A stretch of DNA of 11,700 nucleotides. Source: Physocladia obscura. Taxonomy: Eukaryota; Chytridiomycota; Chytridiomycetes; Chytridiales; Chytriomycetaceae. Positions 8,620 through 11,700 of this stretch are shown here, one piece after another (positions within the stretch are counted from its first letter, which is position 1; each line of letters opens with the position of its first letter). The DNA lies in contig JADGJH010001141.1 in assembly GCA_027596945.1 (NCBI GenBank), forward strand, positions 1-11,700. The letters are read 5' to 3'. The notes beneath the pieces are model-generated. The model saw nothing but the letters and a program-made list of their open reading frames with translations, was not told the origin of the DNA and did no database searches. The translations under genes were made by a program, and so were the position numbers.

Positions 8620-8961
8620 TTGCAATGCTCAGTAATCTGAATTGTTATACATTCAAGCATTTCCCATGACACATTGCCCTCTTGGATAAACCAAACAGTT
8701 TTTTTGTTGATGGTATAGTGTGGAATTTAGTGTAAAACAAGGCTGTTAAAAAGAGAACTGAGGCTTTTTCTGATACAACTTGATGGATCACTTTCTGTAA
8801 TCAGGACCAAAACTTTGGTGCAGCTTTTTGATTTCAGTTTGATCTCATTTGACACCATAACCATTTTCATATTGGGATAACCAATTTGAGATTGTGGACA
8901 GTGATTTGTCAAAGAGCCTTGCAACTGTCAGTCTATCAATGCTTTGGAAGTAGTACATGTA
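8620..8961 (-). pseudogene. Tc1/mariner-type transposase N-terminal fragment (HTH region)
   Basis: A minus-strand frame from 8961 reads YMYYFQSIDRLTVARLFDKS then LSTISNWLSQYENGYGVK, a helix-turn-helix as found at the N-terminus of IS630-Tc1-mariner transposases. TGA at 8845-8847 interrupts it; the same frame continues with DQTEIKKLHQSFGPDYRK and LYQKKPQ. After a frameshift the text resumes at 8696 with VWFIQEGNVSWEMLECITIQ, the segment that precedes the catalytic domain in relatives. Stops and frameshifts make it non-functional. It belongs to the same superfamily as the relic at 1-446 but differs in sequence. Confidence 0.62.
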
Positions 8962-9370
8962 CAGGTTTTTACTCTTTTTTTTTGTTCTGTTGTAAAGTGA
9001 GCTTTAAACTTTAGTAAACTGAGTTTTGCAGTTTTAGGCAATATGCCATACAATATCCCCAATCTTCAGCATTCAGAATGTACTTTTTCCTATAGCCAGA
9101 CTTTTGGATGATAAATTGCTGGACTTTGTATAATGGAAGACTGAGTTTTGTGACTTCAGTAGAAGAAAAAACACAGACTTCCAATTAATGGGAAAGCAAC
9201 AATATTTTCTCATATTTTTCTTCGTCAAATTTTGTATTTTTGTCTTGTCTACTCTTATCGTTTGTAATCTGTTGGTTTTTGATGTTTGGTTTCTAAATTT
9301 CCATAAATTTACGTTGCCTATACTAACACAAATCACCTCTACCAAGAGAACTCTATTGAATACATAATCC
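8962..9370. other. CpG-depleted, decayed transposon-flank sequence
   Basis: AT-rich, with no CpG from 7770 up to 9222. On minus a 35-residue frame at 9118-9011 (QFIIQKSGYRKKYILNAEDW then GYCMAYCLKLQ) looks protein-like and lies directly upstream of the HTH fragment, so it could be an N-terminal extension of that element or a separate relic. I do not recognise it. Host-like CpG content returns near 9408, so the transposon island seems to end between about 9225 and 9400. Confidence 0.4.
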
Positions 9371-9446
9371 TATAGCACAATATTTTTTTCCAAAATTGGG
9401 TGAAACGCTGCGGCAGTTCGAAACTCCAAACAGCTTCAGCTCTGGG

Positions 9447-9466
9447 TTTATTGAGACAATTTTATT
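9447..9466 (-). terminator. Two candidate poly(A) signals of SmD1
   Basis: The minus strand has AATAAA at 9466-9461 and again at 9452-9447, about 25 and 39 nt past the SmD1 stop. Their use is inferred from sequence and position. Confidence 0.5.
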
Positions 9467-9490
9467 TTGTAAAGACATGGAATCCCTGCA

Positions 9491-10192
9491 TTATCTGCCA
9501 CGACCACCACTGCGACCACCGCGGCCACCACGTGCGCCTCTTCCTCTCCCACGGGCACCACCCCGTCCTCTTCCACCAAGACCAGGACCTAGAATTAAAT
9601 TCGTTAGAGGGGAAAAAATAAGCGAAGGGGTGAGGGATAGAATAAAACTACAAGCAGAGTGTTTTGATTACTGCAGGAATGTAAATTGTGCTGCTTCGCT
9701 TTTGTACCAATTTTTGTTGTTTTTGGCAACTCCAATTCGCTTTGACTTTTAAGTGTACATATAGAAGAAAAATGATATTTTGTTGCTCGTCACTAAAATC
9801 CATCAGAATATTCACCTCCATCCTTCTTCTTCCCACGGCTCTTCGGTGCATCGTCAACCAACAGCGTATCAATCGGCAGCGCATCGGGAAGCACAACGTA
9901 GCGAATATTATTTCCGCGGATGGCAAGCGAATCAAGCGAGACTGGGTCTTTGTTGCGAATAGTGAGTTTTACGTTTTTGAGATGCGTGTTCATTTGCATG
10001 TCGACAGATGTGATTGTGCCGGCAACGAGGGAGCCATTTTTAAGTTCAATTGTGACAGATTCGGAGCTGCACTTCATCAGGAATCTTGTTGTTTCAGTTT
10101 AGTGTTGGTAATGCGCAGTTGTTGAATGCAGAAGAAAAAAAAATAAAGAAACAAGACGAGACAGAAGAACTGCAGTACCTGACGAGCTTCAT
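9491..10192 (-). CDS. SMD1: Small nuclear ribonucleoprotein SmD1
   Basis: Core spliceosomal Sm protein, part of the seven-member ring around the Sm site of U1, U2, U4 and U5 snRNAs. Three minus-strand exons, 10192-10179, 10084-9816 and 9588-9491, give 381 nt and 126 residues. The first exon is only 14 nt (MKLVR split in the Arg codon) and joins to [17 protein letters not shown]. Sm1 motif: [20 protein letters not shown] with MNTHLK; Sm2 motif: SIRGNN-like [15 protein letters not shown]. The C-terminus is a Gly-Arg tail of about 30 residues ([17 protein letters not shown]...), a known target of symmetric arginine dimethylation in SmD1. Introns are 94 and 227 nt, GT-AG. Human SmD1 is 119 residues, so the length is normal. 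The tail lies in the last exon and would be missed if only the middle exon were called. Confidence 0.95.
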
Positions 10193-10304
10193 GTTGATAG
10201 AATAGATACGGGCTTAGCGGGTAATAGAATAGACTGTGTTTTTTGGTAAAAATATCGTTTTTTTTGTTTGATGTTTTGTTTGAACTGAAAAGAAATAACA
10301 AAGA
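10193..10304. promoter_or_regulatory. Shared divergent promoter region of SmD1 and proteasome beta-7
   Basis: Only 112 bp separate the two start codons of oppositely transcribed genes, so both 5' leaders and core promoters must lie here or overlap the genes. It is T-rich on plus with long T runs near 10258-10265. No convincing TATA box or known fungal proteasome element was recognised. The spacing is read directly; shared control is inferred. Confidence 0.6.
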
Positions 10305-11700
10305 ATGGATTACTTTCCTGGCAATTGGGGCAATCCTCGCACACGCGATGCCGACGATGCGTTTCTCGACGCGCACGATTATTTGCCGGGAAGGCACGCC
10401 GCCGACCAGCACCAATCCGCATCGGCCAACTTTATCACAAACCCGGAACATCTCCCGCGCACCCACACCCAGTAAGCAGAACAACAATACCAGAGCACAA
10501 TGACTACCAAATATATCTATCGATCCTCCAGTCAATCAAAATATCCACTTGCTAATATTGCTAAATATCGGTATTCATCCATTGTGGAATTAGACAGCCC
10601 ATCGTCACAGGAACCTCTGTTCTCGCTATTCGCTTTGATAAGGGTGTTATGCTTGCGGCTGACAATCTCGGTACTCCATTCTTTCTTTATTTTACCTCCG
10701 TCTTAAATCTCTCCCTCGCCTGCTCTTTTCTTTCTATCATTGATTTTTTTGTTTGGGGACACGCGTCTTGAACTTGTACACGATCCAAAAAAAAAAAGTA
10801 TTTCTTATGAGAACAAAAATCATAATCCTATTCATCCTCTCCTTTTTATTTAACCGTTTCTAAGTTCTACTTATTACTTTCTTAAATTTATTTATTTGCA
10901 CACTCGTAAAACAGCATCATACGGCAGTCTTGCGCGTTTCAGAGATGTGGAAAGATTCCGCAAAGTCGGCGACTACACTGTCGTAGGCGCGTCAGGCGAT
11001 ATATCAGATCTCCAACATATTCATCACGTTCTAAACGCGCTCGAAACCAAAGAAAAGTACTTTGACGACGGCCTCACGCTCGGCCCCCGCAACGTATTTG
11101 AGTACTTGTGTCGACTCATGTACGCGCGTCGGTCCAAAGTTGATCCGTTGTGGAATTCTTTGGTTGTTGCGGGTGTTAAAAACGATGAGTCGTAAGTTTT
11201 TCCACTGAAGCAAAGCGAATGCAGAAAATATAATGGAGCGAATTTGTTTTTGGAACGAGAAAAAAGTAAAATGAATTTGAAAAGGAAAGGAAAAAGCAAA
11301 AAAAGTATTTGTTCCGTTTGGATATTAGTTTTTCCTATTTTTTCACTGCTTCAATCGATAGTTACACTTACTGCCAGAGTTCACTCTCATCTCATTTTGC
11401 TCCTCATAGATTCCTCGGATATGTTGATTTGCAGGGAACGTCATACCAGTCGCCAACAATCGCGACCGGATTCGGAGGACACCTCGCGCAGCCGATACTG
11501 CGTAAGGCATACGAAACGGCAGCGGGTGGTAATGCGGATGGTGGCGACAAGCTGACTGAAGCCCAGGCGCAAAAGATTCTCGAAGACAGCATGAAAGTGT
11601 TGTATGCCCGCGATGCAAGAAGTTTAAATAAGGTATAGACTAAAATAATGATAAGAAATGAGAGTCCGTATGTGTGTGTGTGTGTGTGTTTTTTTTTGTC
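10305..11700 (+). CDS. PRE4: 20S proteasome subunit beta-7 (Pre4/PSMB4), 3' end outside window
   Basis: Non-catalytic beta ring subunit of the 20S core. Exons: 10305-10471, 10594-10670, 10915-11191, 11410-11632; introns 122, 244 and 218 nt, all GT-AG, and a fourth begins at 11633 (GTATAG). The 744 nt seen encode 248 residues; yeast and human proteins are about 264-266, so about 20-45 residues remain beyond the edge. Start MDYFPGNWGNP resembles the yeast N-terminus, with A at -3 and G at +4. The propeptide end and mature start read TQQPIVTGTSV, as in yeast Pre4, with Thr before SV. Further motifs: AADNLASYGSLARF, VVGASGDISDLQHI, YARRSKVDPLWNSLVVAGVK, FLGYVDLQGTSY, ATGFGGHLAQPILRKAYE, VLYARDARS. 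A Gly usual before SYGSL is Ala, encoded across intron 2. No frame damage. Confidence 0.95.
11671..11688 (+). repeat. (TG)9 microsatellite followed by a T run
   Basis: Nine TG units sit in intron 4 of the proteasome gene, followed directly by a T run to about 11697. They may form or extend the acceptor-side pyrimidine tract, but the acceptor is outside the window. Confidence 0.9.

Noticed and set aside
96..8847. TGA read as a sense codon (variant genetic code)
   Set aside because: The GluRS gene ends in TGA at the expected C-terminus, and in-frame TGA appears only in CpG-depleted transposase relics at likely Arg sites. Decay explains this better.
9589..9815. Possible intronic snoRNA in the 227-nt SmD1 intron
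   Set aside because: A CTGATGG near the donor loosely resembles a C box, but no matching D box, terminal stem or guide element was seen.
10500..10706. 68-residue plus-strand ORF starting MTTKYIYRS
   Set aside because: It begins inside intron 1 of the proteasome gene and ends in intron 2. Its middle is exon 2 read in another frame; conserved TQQPIVTGTSV supports the spliced model.
1..11700. CRISPR array, operon, prophage or other bacterial system
   Set aside because: No spaced direct repeats of that kind. All real genes are spliced eukaryotic housekeeping genes.

Overview
The window reads as nuclear DNA from a fungus-like eukaryote. It holds four housekeeping genes split by GT-AG introns, no operons, and decayed cut-and-paste transposons between the genes. 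The proteasome subunit has the yeast-style N-terminus (WG near residue 8, TQQPIVTGTSV at the mature region) and the glutamyl-tRNA synthetase is also fungus-like. Together with short introns and Tc1/mariner and pogo-type relics, this suggests an early-diverging (chytrid-like) fungus. The lineage is an inference from the reading, not from a search.

Layout from left to right. (1) 1-446, minus: a decayed Tc1/mariner-type transposase running off the left edge. (2) 573-3999, minus: a six-exon glutamyl-tRNA synthetase whose C-terminus carries an EMAPII/Arc1p-type tRNA-binding domain, giving a predicted 1,023-residue fusion. (3) 4000-4825: an unresolved 826-bp gap with a strong hairpin. (4) 4826-6539, minus: a two-exon Sqs1-like R3H/G-patch protein, possibly with one more 5' exon at 6684-6806. 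(5) About 6850-9370: an island of broken transposases on the minus strand (DDE_1/pogo-like and Tc1/mariner-like), with a diverged tandem duplication of about 200 bp. (6) 9491-10192, minus: three-exon SmD1 with an RGG tail. (7) 10305 to the right edge, plus: the proteasome beta-7 (Pre4/PSMB4) gene, four exons seen and the 3' end outside the window.

The genes cover translation (GluRS), pre-mRNA and rRNA processing (SmD1, Sqs1-like activator) and protein turnover (proteasome). SmD1 and the proteasome gene are head to head with 112 bp between start codons and probably share a promoter.

The strongest unexpected signals are two. First, the GluRS-EMAPII fusion puts in one chain what budding yeast splits between GluRS and Arc1p. 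Second, CpG is absent from the transposon blocks (none in 1-596, none in 7770-9222) while the genes are CpG-rich, and several premature TGA codons in the relics sit where Arg CGA would restore the frame. This points to CpG methylation and deamination aimed at transposons. I found no clear novel multi-gene system.
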